Below, one piece after another: positions 17,499 through 25,630 of a stretch of 64,000 bases of DNA. A program made the position numbers and the translations under genes. The notes under the pieces were generated by a model. The model was not told where the DNA came from. It did no database searches and saw nothing but the letters and a program-made list of their open reading frames with translations. Positions within the stretch are counted from its first letter, which is position 1; every line of letters begins with the position of its first letter. This DNA is from Lysobacter firmicutimachus (lineage in GTDB: Bacteria > Pseudomonadota > Gammaproteobacteria > Xanthomonadales > Xanthomonadaceae). Location: assembly GCF_037027445.1 (NCBI RefSeq), contig NZ_JBANDL010000002.1:2852001-2916000 (forward strand), written 5' to 3'.

Positions 17499-18296
17499 TC
17501 AGGCCAGCTCGAACCGATCCCCGTCCAGCATCGCCGGGAAGCGTTCGCGGTGCGCGGCCAGTTCGGCGGCCTGCAGGGTCGTGGTGACCACGACTTCCTC
17601 GTCGGTGCATTCGCTGACCGGATGACCGAGGAAATCGATCACCGCGCTGTCGCCGGAATAATGCAGGCCGTTGCCGTCGTTGCCGACCCGGTTCAGGCCG
17701 ACCACATAGCTCAGGTTCTCGATCGCCCGCGCGCGCAGCAGGGTCTTCCACGGATACGCCCGCGCCGACGGCCAGTTGGCGACGTACAGCAGCAGGTCGT
17801 AGTCCAGCGCGCCGGAGCGCTCGACGTCGTAGCGGTTGCGCGAAAACACCGGGAAGCGCAGGTCGTAACAAACCATCGGGCAGATCCGCCACCCCTTCCA
17901 CTCCACGGTCAGGCGCTCGCGGCCGGCCGCATAGCGCTCGTGCTCCTTGGCGTAGCGGAACAGATGGCGCTTGTCGTAAGTCGACAACGCTCCGTCCGGA
18001 GTCGCGAACAGCAGGCGGTTGAACACGCCGCTCTCGGTGCGCAGCTGCACGCTGCCGGTCACCGCCGCATCGAGCCGGGCCGCCTGCTCGCGGATCCAGG
18101 CCACGGTCGGCCCGTCCATGGTCTCGGCATCGCCGATCGCCTCGTTGCTGAAGCCGCTGGTGAAGGTCTCCGGCAATACGACCAGGTCGGTCAGGCCGCG
18201 CAGCGAGCCGATCAGGTGACCGTAGTACTCGCGGTTGCCGGCCGGATCGTGCCAGCGGGTGGCGCCTTGCACCAGGGAAACGCGCAGATCGTTCAT
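17499..18296 (-). CDS. yafV: Omega-amidase, carbon-nitrogen hydrolase family
   Basis: A 265-residue nitrilase-superfamily amidase. The catalytic Glu (VVLPETFTSGFSNEA), Lys (YDKRHLFRYAKEH) and Cys (CPMVCYDLRFPVFSRN) are all visible. The RFPVF sequence after the Cys and the N-terminal VSLVQGATRWHDPAGN match YafV-type enzymes, which hydrolyse 2-oxoglutaramate or 2-oxosuccinamate made by glutamine/methionine transaminases. A transaminase of that type lies on the far side of the T4SS island at 46890-48038, also on the minus strand. The ATG at 18296 is the start; the upstream extension is not conserved-looking. Confidence 0.9.
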   Translation of the reverse strand: MNDLRVSLVQGATRWHDPAGNREYYGHLIGSLRGLTDLVVLPETFTSGFSNEAIGDAETMDGPTVAWIREQAARLDAAVTGSVQLRTESGVFNRLLFATPDGALSTYDKRHLFRYAKEHERYAAGRERLTVEWKGWRICPMVCYDLRFPVFSRNRYDVERSGALDYDLLLYVANWPSARAYPWKTLLRARAIENLSYVVGLNRVGNDGNGLHYSGDSAVIDFLGHPVSECTDEEVVVTTTLQAAELAAHRERFPAMLDGDRFELA

Positions 18297-18554
18297 GCGG
18301 AAGCGAACGCTGTGGAGGATGGCCCCATTATGGCCCGGACGGACGCCGGATGGCGCGCCGGCCCGGCAGTCGCGGCACCGGCCGCGGCCAACCGAAACGG
18401 TGCCCGCACCCGCCGCCGGCCGAAGCCAGGCGAACCGGAGGCTGGCAAAACCGGACGGTCCGCGGCAGCGGAGGCGGACGTGGTGCTTCGTCGCGTCGGT
18501 CGATCGCGGCTCACGCCGCTCGTGCAAGAAACGGCTGCCGGCGCGCGAACGAAA

Positions 18555-18578
18555 ACGCCGCCGGTTCCCCGGCGGCGT
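18555..18578 (-). terminator. Intrinsic terminator after virD4
   Basis: A perfect 10-bp stem (18555-18564 with 18569-18578, 4-nt loop), read on the minus strand, is followed directly by TTTTCGTT. It lies 28 bp after the virD4 stop and closes the T4SS island. Confidence 0.8.
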
Positions 18579-18606
18579 CCGATCGCGTCCGGCGGTGCCG
18601 GCCGGC

Positions 18607-20286
18607 TCACCCGACCTTGATGTCGAGCACCGGCACGGTGACCTTGGGCAGCAGGCGCTGGGTGAACAGCTTGTCCTGGTAGTACTTGATCTTGTCGCAC
18701 TTCACCGGATGCGGGATGCCTTCGTACAGGAAGACCTCGGTGTCGAAGCCCATCGCCTTGAGCTCCTGCGGCAGCATCAGCGCGCGCCGCTCTTCCGACT
18801 CGCTGCGCGAGACTTCCTTGCCGCGGGTGATGTTCTCCTTGCGCACGGTGGTGTAGCCGAGCATTTCGGAGTAGTCGTTGGCGTCCTGCTGCTCGCGCGG
18901 CGCGTAGATGATCTGCAGCGCGTGGTTGGTGATGATGGTGCGCGAGACGTCCTTGCCGTAAGTCGCGTCCAGCTGCGACATGCTCTGGATGATCGGCAGC
19001 AGGCGGATGTTGTAGCCGGCCATGTACGACACCGCCGAGGCGATGATGTCGACCTTGCCGATCGAGGTGAACTCGTCCATCAGCAACAGGCACTGATGCT
19101 TGAGCTCGGGGTTGTTCTGCGGCAATTCGCGGGTGTTGAGGTTGATGATCTGGCTGAAGAACAGATTCACGATCAGCCGGCTTTCGGCCAGCTTGTTCGG
19201 CTGGATGCCGACGTAGATCGTCATCTTCTTCTTGCGCAGGTCGGTCAGCAGGAAGTCGTCGGTCGCGGTGGCCGCGTCCAGGACCGGGTTGATCCAGGGG
19301 TTCAGCGGCTCCTTGAACGTGCCCAGGATCGAGGCGAAGGTCTCGTCGGCCTGCGACAGCATGTTGGCGAACGCCGACTTGGCGTTGCTGCTCAGGAACG
19401 GCCGCTCGGAGAGGCCCTTCAGGAACGGCTTGAGCTCGCTCTTGCCGTCGCCCGAGGACAAGCGGTAGACCGCGCCCAAGGTCGGCGCGGTCGCGAACGG
19501 GAAACCGACCTTCTGCGCGTCGTCGTAAGCCTCGAACAGGTACAGGGTGAAGGCCATGAAGGCGTTGCGCGCCTGGCTGACCCAGAACTTCTGATCGTCC
19601 GAACCGTCCGGATACAGCATCGCGGCGATGCTCATCAGGTCGGAAACGCGGAACGCCGGATCGTTGGACACGTAGGTCAGCGGGTTCCAGCGGTGGGTGC
19701 GGCGGTCTTCGGCGAAGGGGTTGAACAGGAAGATCTCCTGCCCCTGCTGCGAACGCCAGCCGCTGGTCAGGTCGAAGTTTTCCTGCTTGATGTCCAGCAC
19801 CACCATCGAGCCCTGATAGTTCAGCAGGTTCGGGATGACGATGCCCACGCCCTTGCCGGAGCGGGTCGGCGCGGCCAGGATCACGAACTGCTGGCCGCTG
19901 AGCTGGACCAGTTGGCCGTTGAACTTGCCGACCACGATGCTGGTCGGGCTGGACTTGAACATGCCCTTGGCCGACAGGTCGCCGGCCTTGGCGAAGCGCG
20001 CGTCGCCGTGCATCGACTTCTTCTGCGGCTTCAGCATCAGCGCGACCAGCACCAGGTAGCCGATCAACGGCGCGCCGTAGCCGATGAAGCCGCCGGCCTT
20101 GATCTTGCCCGCGTAAGGCTTGTACTGCGGCAGGTCGAGGACCTTGAGGTAATCGAGATAGGTGCTCCACTTGAGCGCCGCGGTATCGATCTTCATCAAC
20201 ATCAGCGTCACGTATCCCGACAGATACGTCCCCGCGGCCAGTACGAGTACCAGAATCGCCAGGGCGAAAATAAGCTTCCCTTTCAC
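18607..20286 (-). CDS. virD4: VirD4 type IV coupling protein
   Basis: The 559-residue inner-membrane ATPase that recognises substrates (here XVIPCD proteins) and feeds them to the VirB channel. Two N-terminal membrane segments are visible (IFALAILVLVLAAGTYLSGY and LIGYLVLVALML). The Walker A is ILAAPTRSGKGVGIVIPNLL, and Walker B is LLLMDEFTSIGKVDIIASAV. MAGYNIRLLPIIQSMSQL and TNHALQIIYAPREQQDANDY follow. GTG is the start, with AGGAAA eight bases upstream. It is the last gene of the island, downstream of an XVIPCD-only gene and a small unknown gene, apparently in one operon. Confidence 0.96.
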   Translation of the reverse strand: MKGKLIFALAILVLVLAAGTYLSGYVTLMLMKIDTAALKWSTYLDYLKVLDLPQYKPYAGKIKAGGFIGYGAPLIGYLVLVALMLKPQKKSMHGDARFAKAGDLSAKGMFKSSPTSIVVGKFNGQLVQLSGQQFVILAAPTRSGKGVGIVIPNLLNYQGSMVVLDIKQENFDLTSGWRSQQGQEIFLFNPFAEDRRTHRWNPLTYVSNDPAFRVSDLMSIAAMLYPDGSDDQKFWVSQARNAFMAFTLYLFEAYDDAQKVGFPFATAPTLGAVYRLSSGDGKSELKPFLKGLSERPFLSSNAKSAFANMLSQADETFASILGTFKEPLNPWINPVLDAATATDDFLLTDLRKKKMTIYVGIQPNKLAESRLIVNLFFSQIINLNTRELPQNNPELKHQCLLLMDEFTSIGKVDIIASAVSYMAGYNIRLLPIIQSMSQLDATYGKDVSRTIITNHALQIIYAPREQQDANDYSEMLGYTTVRKENITRGKEVSRSESEERRALMLPQELKAMGFDTEVFLYEGIPHPVKCDKIKYYQDKLFTQRLLPKVTVPVLDIKVG

Positions 20287-20325
20287 GTAATGTTTCCTGC
20301 TTGGAATCCCCGAACCCGCTGTCGG

Positions 20326-20604
20326 TCAGCGTCGCCTCCGGCCGGGCCGCGTGGTGGACGGGGCCGGCGGGCGCGATGCGGCCATGATATCCGGCGCGGA
20401 GGCTCCGCTGGAGGCCAGTTCGCGCTCCCATTGCTCCAGCCACAGCCGGGCGTCGCTGAGGGTCAGTTCCTGACGCAATTTGAGCCCGGACGAGGACAGC
20501 ACCGCATAGGCGTAGATGTCGTCCTCTTCGTAGTCGGCGTCGCGGGTCAGGGCCACGATCTGATAGTGGCCGCGGGTCTGGATATGGTGTCGGTACTCGT
20601 TCAT
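20326..20604 (-). CDS. Small unknown protein between XVIPCD-only gene and virD4
   Basis: A 92-residue protein with AGGAGG ahead of the ATG, 39 bp upstream of virD4. The sequence starts MNEYRHHIQTRGHYQIVALT and contains YEEDDIYAYAVLSSSGLKLR and LTLSDARLWLEQWERELASS. It ends in a basic Arg-rich tail. No signal peptide or membrane segment is seen, so it should be cytoplasmic. I do not recognise the family. Its position suggests a role with VirD4 or the adjoining XVIPCD protein, for example as an accessory factor, but that is inference. Confidence 0.75.
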   Translation of the reverse strand: MNEYRHHIQTRGHYQIVALTRDADYEEDDIYAYAVLSSSGLKLRQELTLSDARLWLEQWERELASSGASAPDIMAASRPPAPSTTRPGRRRR

Positions 20605-20646
20605 TCGGCCTCCTGGCCGGCGCGCCCTGCGGCGCGCCGGGCGCGG

Positions 20647-21192
20647 TCAGTCGCGGTCCTTGAACAGACTGCGCATCAGCGAGGGCTCGCGGCGCTCCTC
20701 GCGGTTTTCGTTGTGGCGATCGTCGTGGGGTTCGTCGCGGCCGGGCCGGCGCTCCTGATCGCGCTGCAGCTCCTGCAACTGGCGCTCGCGCTCCAACTGC
20801 ACGAACAACTGGGTGGTGCGCTCCATCGACTGCGCCGCCGCCTGGGCGGTATCGACGTGCGCGATCCGCCGGCCGGGCGCGTCCGGCTCGCCCTCGACGG
20901 CGAAGCTGCGCGCGCCGTCGCGGCTGAGCGCGACGTGGTCGACGCTGCGCAACCCGCCGGCGCGCGCCTCCAGGGCCAACGCCGCGGCCAGGTTGTCGCG
21001 CTGCTCGGTCGGGTAACTGCGCAGCGCGTCCTGCTTGTCCAGGCAGACCCGAACCTGGGCGTAGAAGTCGTGATGCGGATGACTGGGACTGCTGAGCAGA
21101 TTGCGCTGCTCGGCGCGGCGCAGGTCGTCCAGCGTTTGCGTGCCTGCGCCTTCCGGCACGGCCAGGCGCGGTTCCTGAGCGTTTGCGTTCAT
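20647..21192 (-). CDS. Stand-alone XVIPCD-like protein without a toxin domain
   Basis: A 181-residue protein whose body resembles the C-terminal secretion domain of the effectors: LLSSPSHPHHDFYAQVRVCL, AAALALEARAGGLRSVDHVA, SFAVEGEPDAPGRRIAHVDT and AAAQSMERTTQLFVQLERER. It has only about 30 residues before this domain, no peptidoglycan-binding domain and no enzyme domain. The tail is highly charged (Arg/Glu/Asp/His), unlike the Gln-rich tails of the other five. GGAGG precedes the start. It could be a small toxin of a new kind, an adaptor or competitor at VirD4, or a decayed effector. It is separated from virD4 by one small gene. Confidence 0.78.
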   Translation of the reverse strand: MNANAQEPRLAVPEGAGTQTLDDLRRAEQRNLLSSPSHPHHDFYAQVRVCLDKQDALRSYPTEQRDNLAAALALEARAGGLRSVDHVALSRDGARSFAVEGEPDAPGRRIAHVDTAQAAAQSMERTTQLFVQLERERQLQELQRDQERRPGRDEPHDDRHNENREERREPSLMRSLFKDRD

Positions 21193-21610
21193 CGCCGAAC
21201 CTCCGGTTCGTTGCGCCCGCGATCGCCGCCGATCGGAGCCGATTTCGACTGCAGCCGTCCCGCAGGCCGATGCTCGCGCAAGCGCTGCGGGGGTTCAAGC
21301 CGCCCGCGCCGCGCGACGGCCGGAGCCGACGCGCGGCGGAACGTGGCAGCGACAGGCCCGACCTCCCTAGCGGTCGGACCTGCCCTGCCGCCTCCGCCCT
21401 CCGTGGCGGAGTCGACCTCCCTGTCGCGGGCACCGCCTCCCTGTCCGACGCATTCCCTTGCGCCTGCGATGCCCATCCCGCGTCGGCCGCAGGTCCGCCC
21501 TCCACCGGGATCACGGACCTGCCGCCGAAACGAGCCGTTCGGATCGCGGCGCAGCCCGCCGCGATCCGTGTCCTGCGCCGGCGTCCCGCCTCGCGGGCGC
21601 CGGCCTCACC
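21193..21610. other. Non-coding GC-rich stretch between effector and XVIPCD-only gene
   Basis: This 418-bp gap holds degenerate, locally repetitive GC-rich sequence (several cgg.cctccctg..cgg motifs around 21355-21450). No ribosome site followed by a credible reading frame is seen. A promoter for the XVIPCD-only/small gene/virD4 unit may lie here, but none is obvious. Confidence 0.4.
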
Positions 21611-22744
21611 TCATGCGATCACCATCCGCGGCCCGGTCTGCTGGCGCGCCTCCAGGGTCTGCTGCGGCTCGGCCAGGGTCTGGGCCTGCGCCGGCGCGTC
21701 CTGCTGCAGGCGCTGGCTGGACTGTTCGACGCTCTGCGCCACGGCCTGGCCGCGGTCGGCGAACACGCGGTGATGGGCCGGGTCCTGCAGACCGCCCTGG
21801 ACCGCGAACAGGCCGCTGCCGTTGAGATTGGGCACCACGTGGTCGATCCGGTTCATGCCGGCCACGCGCGCCTCGTAGGTCAGCGTGCCGGCGGCGCGCT
21901 CGAGTTCTTCGCGGCTGCGCAGGCCGGCCTGCGGGCCGAGCCGTTCCAGGCCTTCGACCGCCTGGCGGTACATGGCGTAGTTCGGATGCGCCGGATTCGA
22001 CAGCAGCGGCGCAGCGTCGGCGCGACCGAGCTGGGCCAGGGTGTTGCGCCCGGCGATGCCGTCGGCCTCGAGCCCGTGCGCGCGCTGGAACGCCAGCAAG
22101 GCCTGGCGCGTGCGATCGCCGAACTCGCCGTCGGCCTGCAGCGGACGGCCCTGCTCGTCGCGGTACCCCAGACGGTTGAGGTTTTCCTGCAACGCAAGCA
22201 CCTGCTCGCCGCGTTCGCCGCGACGCAACACGCCGTCGTCGCGCTGCGCGCTGCGCGCGCGGTCGTGGGCATGGTCGTGATCGTGGCCGTGATCGCGCGC
22301 GCCGACGCTCTGGCGCCGGTTCCAGAAATCTTCGGGGTTGATGTTGCGTCCCTGCGCGTCCTTCATCTGGTAATGCACGTGCTGGGCGTACTGGTCGGCG
22401 CCGCGCGGCCCGCGTCCGCCCATGGTGCCGATCTCGGTGCCGGGTTCGACGTGCTGCCCGACCACCACCGACTGGCGATCGGTGTGCAGCAGCTGATGCA
22501 GATTGCCCTCGCCGTCGCGGATGCCGATGGTGCCGAAGCGGCCGCCGACGAATTCCACCGTGCCGGCGACCGGCGAATGAATGCGCGGGTGGGTCAGGTT
22601 CACCCCGCTCTGGCCGCCGACATAATTGAAGTCGGAGCCGCCGTGCGGGCCGCCCTCGCGGTGCTCGCCGTAGTGCCCGGTGATGTGCGGCGAACGGCCC
22701 TGCTGCGGGGGCAGGATCGTGTTCATGGCATCTTGGTAAGACAT
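21611..22744 (-). CDS. T4SS antibacterial effector: M23 peptidase + PG_binding_1 + XVIPCD
   Basis: A 377-residue toxin with an intact M23 zinc site: GPHGGSDFNYVGG supplies HxxxD and YAQHVHYQMKDAQGR supplies HxH. The core is IHSPVAGTVEFVGGRFGTIG. The domain should cut peptidoglycan cross-links in the target periplasm. A His/Asp-rich linker (RDHGHDHDHAHDRA) leads to PG_binding_1 (NLNRLGYRDEQGRPLQADGE, AFQRAHGLEADGIAGRNT) and then the XVIPCD (MNRIDHVVPNLNGSGLFAVQ) with a Gln-rich end. The start MSYQDAMNT at 22744 has GAGGAC upstream; a longer frame from 22780 overlaps the immunity gene and is less likely. The lipoprotein immediately upstream is its probable immunity factor. Confidence 0.9.
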   Translation of the reverse strand: MSYQDAMNTILPPQQGRSPHITGHYGEHREGGPHGGSDFNYVGGQSGVNLTHPRIHSPVAGTVEFVGGRFGTIGIRDGEGNLHQLLHTDRQSVVVGQHVEPGTEIGTMGGRGPRGADQYAQHVHYQMKDAQGRNINPEDFWNRRQSVGARDHGHDHDHAHDRARSAQRDDGVLRRGERGEQVLALQENLNRLGYRDEQGRPLQADGEFGDRTRQALLAFQRAHGLEADGIAGRNTLAQLGRADAAPLLSNPAHPNYAMYRQAVEGLERLGPQAGLRSREELERAAGTLTYEARVAGMNRIDHVVPNLNGSGLFAVQGGLQDPAHHRVFADRGQAVAQSVEQSSQRLQQDAPAQAQTLAEPQQTLEARQQTGPRMVIA

Positions 22745-22776
22745 GGAAGTCCTCGAAGCGGGTTCGTTGGCGCCGG

Positions 22777-23244
22777 TCACAGCGAGTCGTCGCGCATGCG
22801 GTACAAGGTCCAGCAGTCGCCCTTACGGAAGAAATACGACAGCTGGTAGTCGGTGTCGGGCTTGGCCAGCATCACTTCCTTGTCGCCGTTCAACTCGCTC
22901 TGGCTCAGCGCCAGCCCGTCCTGCTTCTGCCGGGTCGAGCTCGGCATCAACGGAAACTTCAACTTTTCGTCGTCGAGCAGCGCCGTCACCGGCCTGGGCT
23001 CCGGGTCGGCATTGGCATCCAGGGTTTCGCTCTGCAGCGGGCGCTTGGTGAAGGCCTTCTGCACCGCGGGGTCGTCCATGAACGCGACCAGGAAGGCATC
23101 GAAATCCTGCGACGGACAGGCGATGCCGCCGACGCCCTTGGCGAGGGCCGGCTTGTCCGCCGCGGCCTGGCTCTTGGACGCGACCTCGCAGCCGCCCAGG
23201 GCGAACAGCGCGGCCAGCAACAACAGGGACGGGATGCGTTTCAT
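22777..23244 (-). CDS. Putative immunity lipoprotein for the second M23 effector
   Basis: A 155-residue lipoprotein with MKRIPSLLLLAALFALGGC (lipobox LGGC) and a domain containing DFDAFLVAFMDDPAVQKAFT, KRPLQSETLDANADPEP and a C-terminal YQLSYFFRKGDCWTLYRM. The spacing of DPAV, A-x-T, LQ and CW resembles the lipoprotein at 7546-8112, which also precedes an M23 toxin. It ends 33 bp before the toxin start, so the pair is co-transcribed. A role as inhibitor of the peptidase in the periplasm is inferred. Confidence 0.8.
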   Translation of the reverse strand: MKRIPSLLLLAALFALGGCEVASKSQAAADKPALAKGVGGIACPSQDFDAFLVAFMDDPAVQKAFTKRPLQSETLDANADPEPRPVTALLDDEKLKFPLMPSSTRQKQDGLALSQSELNGDKEVMLAKPDTDYQLSYFFRKGDCWTLYRMRDDSL

Positions 23245-23370
23245 CACTCGGTTTCTCCAAAGTACTGCGGACGATCGCGGCGGAGCTTCGGACTCCGCCG
23301 CCTGCGGCGACGAGCTTACCGGCCGCCGGCGACCGGCTCGCGGCACCGCTTCACGCTTGCCGATGTGCGA

Positions 23371-24054
23371 TCACGGTTGCAGATCGCCGTTCACCCGCAG
23401 CCGGAACGGTTGCGGGCGGTCGCGGCCTTCGCCGCGCGCGTACTGCCCGCTCACCGTGAGGCCGGCATCGCGCCAGGCGAAACCGGCCGGGTCCTCCCCG
23501 ACCCAGGCCGATACCGCCCCGCTCGCACCGGGCACGCTCAGCGGCGCCTGCGCCAGGGTCGCGCCGCTGCGCGCATCCAGCTTCAACGCATGCAGCACGG
23601 TCTGCGACAGGCTCTGCTGCGCCTGGGTGTCCGATTGCAGCAGCACGTACAGCGCCCCGCCTTCGCCCAGGCAGTGAGTGGCCCGGCTTTGGTGCATGTC
23701 CGCCGGCAAGTCCAGGCTGCGCACCCAAACCGGCCGTCCCGAGGTTTCGGCGAGGTAGACCACCGGCCGCGGGTTCATGCCCTCTTCGTCGGTGGCCGCG
23801 CCGACCACGCACTGCCGGTTGCCGCCGATCGACTCGCTGGCATAGGACGAGAAACCCGCCGGGATCTCCGCCGCCGCAGCCGGCATCGCGACGGCCGGCG
23901 CGGTCCGCGCGGCGGCAGCGTCGGGGGACTGCGCTGCCTGGCTCGCTGCGGACACGGCGGCCGCGCGCTCGCCGGCGGGTTCCGCCGCGCAGGCCGTCAG
24001 CGCCCACCCCAGGGCAGCCAGCGCCAGCAGCGGAACCAGGGAATCGATCTTCAT
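23371..24054 (-). CDS. Orphan immunity-like lipoprotein
   Basis: A 227-residue lipoprotein: MKIDSLVPLLALAALGWALT then AC, with the Cys at about residue 22, followed by an Ala-rich linker. The folded part contains FSSYASESIGGNRQCVVGAA, RPVVYLAETSGRPVWVRSLD and GALYVLLQSDTQAQQSLSQT. It has the look and position of an immunity gene, but the next gene downstream is another immunity gene rather than a toxin. It may guard against a lost toxin, give extra protection, or serve a toxin elsewhere. The family is not recognised. Confidence 0.72.
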   Translation of the reverse strand: MKIDSLVPLLALAALGWALTACAAEPAGERAAAVSAASQAAQSPDAAAARTAPAVAMPAAAAEIPAGFSSYASESIGGNRQCVVGAATDEEGMNPRPVVYLAETSGRPVWVRSLDLPADMHQSRATHCLGEGGALYVLLQSDTQAQQSLSQTVLHALKLDARSGATLAQAPLSVPGASGAVSAWVGEDPAGFAWRDAGLTVSGQYARGEGRDRPQPFRLRVNGDLQP

Positions 24055-24251
24055 CGCCTTGCCATCCTCTTCAGACCCGTCTTCGGCACATCGTCGCGCT
24101 CACATCGATTCTGCGAGCCGGAATGGCGCGTCCGCCGTATCGGCGGCGAACGCGCCAGACCGGGCCGCACCGACCGCTCCCGCCTCCCCGCGTGAGCGAC
24201 CGGTCACCCTTGGTCGTCCTTGACCGTCGTCCCTGACTCAACAGCGGATGG

Positions 24252-25574
24252 TCAGACCATCACCGGCCGCTGCTGGCGCTCCTGCTGCTGTTGCTGCTGC
24301 TGAGCCTGCTGCGGCACGTCCTGCTGCAACTGCTGGCTGATCTGCTGCACGGTCTGCGCGACCGCCTGGCCGCGATCGACGTGGACGCGATGGTGGGCCG
24401 GGTCGGCGACATCGCCCTGGACCGCGAACAGGCCGGTGCCGCTGGCGTTCGGCACCACGTGGTCGATCTTGTTCAGACCGCTGACGCGCGCTTCGTAGGT
24501 CAAGGTGGCGGCGGCGCGCTCCATGTCTTCGCGATTGCGGAAGCCGCCGTTCGGGCCCAGGCGCTCCAGGCCTTCCACCGCCTGGCGGAACATCGGGTTG
24601 TCGCGGTTGGCCGGATCGGCCAGCGAACCGGTGCGCGCCGGCTCGGCCTGCGTTGGCTGCTGGCGCTCGGCCGGCTGCTGATCGCGCTGCGGCTGCGCGT
24701 TGCGCAGGGCATTGAGCGTGTCGCGCCCGGCGATGCCGTCGTCGGTGAGACCGTTGGCGCGCTGGAACGCCTTCAACGCCTCCTCGGTACGCCGGCCGAA
24801 GTGGCCGTCCGGATTGAGCTCGCCGCCGGCCGCATCGCGGTAGCCCAGACGCTTGAGCGTTTCCTGCATGTCCTGCACCGCCTGGCCGCGCTCGTTGAGC
24901 TTGAGCACGCCGTCGGCCATCGCATCGCGGCTGCCGCGACCCTGCGTCTCCGGCAGGTTCACCTGGCCGCGCGCCAGCCCCTGCATCACTTCCGGGGTCA
25001 GCATGCGCTCCCACTCGGCGACCGCGGCGCGGCGCTCGGGCAGATGGTTGCTGCCGCCGTTGATGTCGCGGGTCGCCGCGCGCACGTCGAACTGGTGGCC
25101 GTGCGGCACCACTCGGCTCTGCCAGTAGTGCACCGCGATGTTGGCGGCATTGGTGCGGTCGGCGGCGAGGTCCGGGTTGCGGGTCAGGTCCAAGCCGAGT
25201 TCGCGCGCGGCGCGCTCGTAGTTGTCGCGACCGGTCAGCTGCACGTAGCCGCGGCCGTGGAAACGCCAGCCGTCGCCCGGCTCGGTGTTGCCGAGGTTGT
25301 CGCGGCCCCAGCGGCCGCCGTAGATCTGCTCGGCGATCTGCTCGCGGCCGCCGTTCACGGCGGCGCGCGCCTCGGCCAGGGTGTCCATGCCGTTGCGGCC
25401 CGGGAACACTTCCAGCAGGCGTTCGGCGCTGTAGCCCAGGCCTTCGTGCATGCTGCGGAAGCGGCCCGACTCGACCTGCATCTGGCCCATGAACGCGGCC
25501 AGTTCGCGCGGATCGCGGATGCCGGCGTTATAGGCGTGTTGCAGCAGGAAATCGCGATTGCTCGGGTTCGACAT
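24252..25574 (-). CDS. T4SS antibacterial effector: GH19 lysozyme/chitinase-like + PG_binding_1 + XVIPCD
   Basis: A 440-residue toxin. Residues 1-190 match glycoside hydrolase family 19: AFMGQMQVESGRFRSMHEGL gives the catalytic Glu region and WRFHGRGYVQLTGRDNYERA the core motif. NAANIAVHYWQSRVV and ATRDINGGSNHLPERRAAV follow. In bacterial toxins such domains cleave the glycan strand of peptidoglycan. PG_binding_1 is at about 222-290 (TLKRLGYRDAAGGELNPDGH, AFQRANGLTDDGIAGRDT). The XVIPCD is at about 320-440 (LNKIDHVVPNASGTGLFAVQ) and ends in a poly-Gln stretch. AAGGAGG lies ahead of the start. The upstream lipoprotein is the likely immunity gene. Confidence 0.9.
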   Translation of the reverse strand: MSNPSNRDFLLQHAYNAGIRDPRELAAFMGQMQVESGRFRSMHEGLGYSAERLLEVFPGRNGMDTLAEARAAVNGGREQIAEQIYGGRWGRDNLGNTEPGDGWRFHGRGYVQLTGRDNYERAARELGLDLTRNPDLAADRTNAANIAVHYWQSRVVPHGHQFDVRAATRDINGGSNHLPERRAAVAEWERMLTPEVMQGLARGQVNLPETQGRGSRDAMADGVLKLNERGQAVQDMQETLKRLGYRDAAGGELNPDGHFGRRTEEALKAFQRANGLTDDGIAGRDTLNALRNAQPQRDQQPAERQQPTQAEPARTGSLADPANRDNPMFRQAVEGLERLGPNGGFRNREDMERAAATLTYEARVSGLNKIDHVVPNASGTGLFAVQGDVADPAHHRVHVDRGQAVAQTVQQISQQLQQDVPQQAQQQQQQQERQQRPVMV

Positions 25575-25630
25575 GGTGTATTCCTCCTTGATGAAATCGT
25601 GGCGACGGCCGGACCTTCCCGGCCGTGTGA

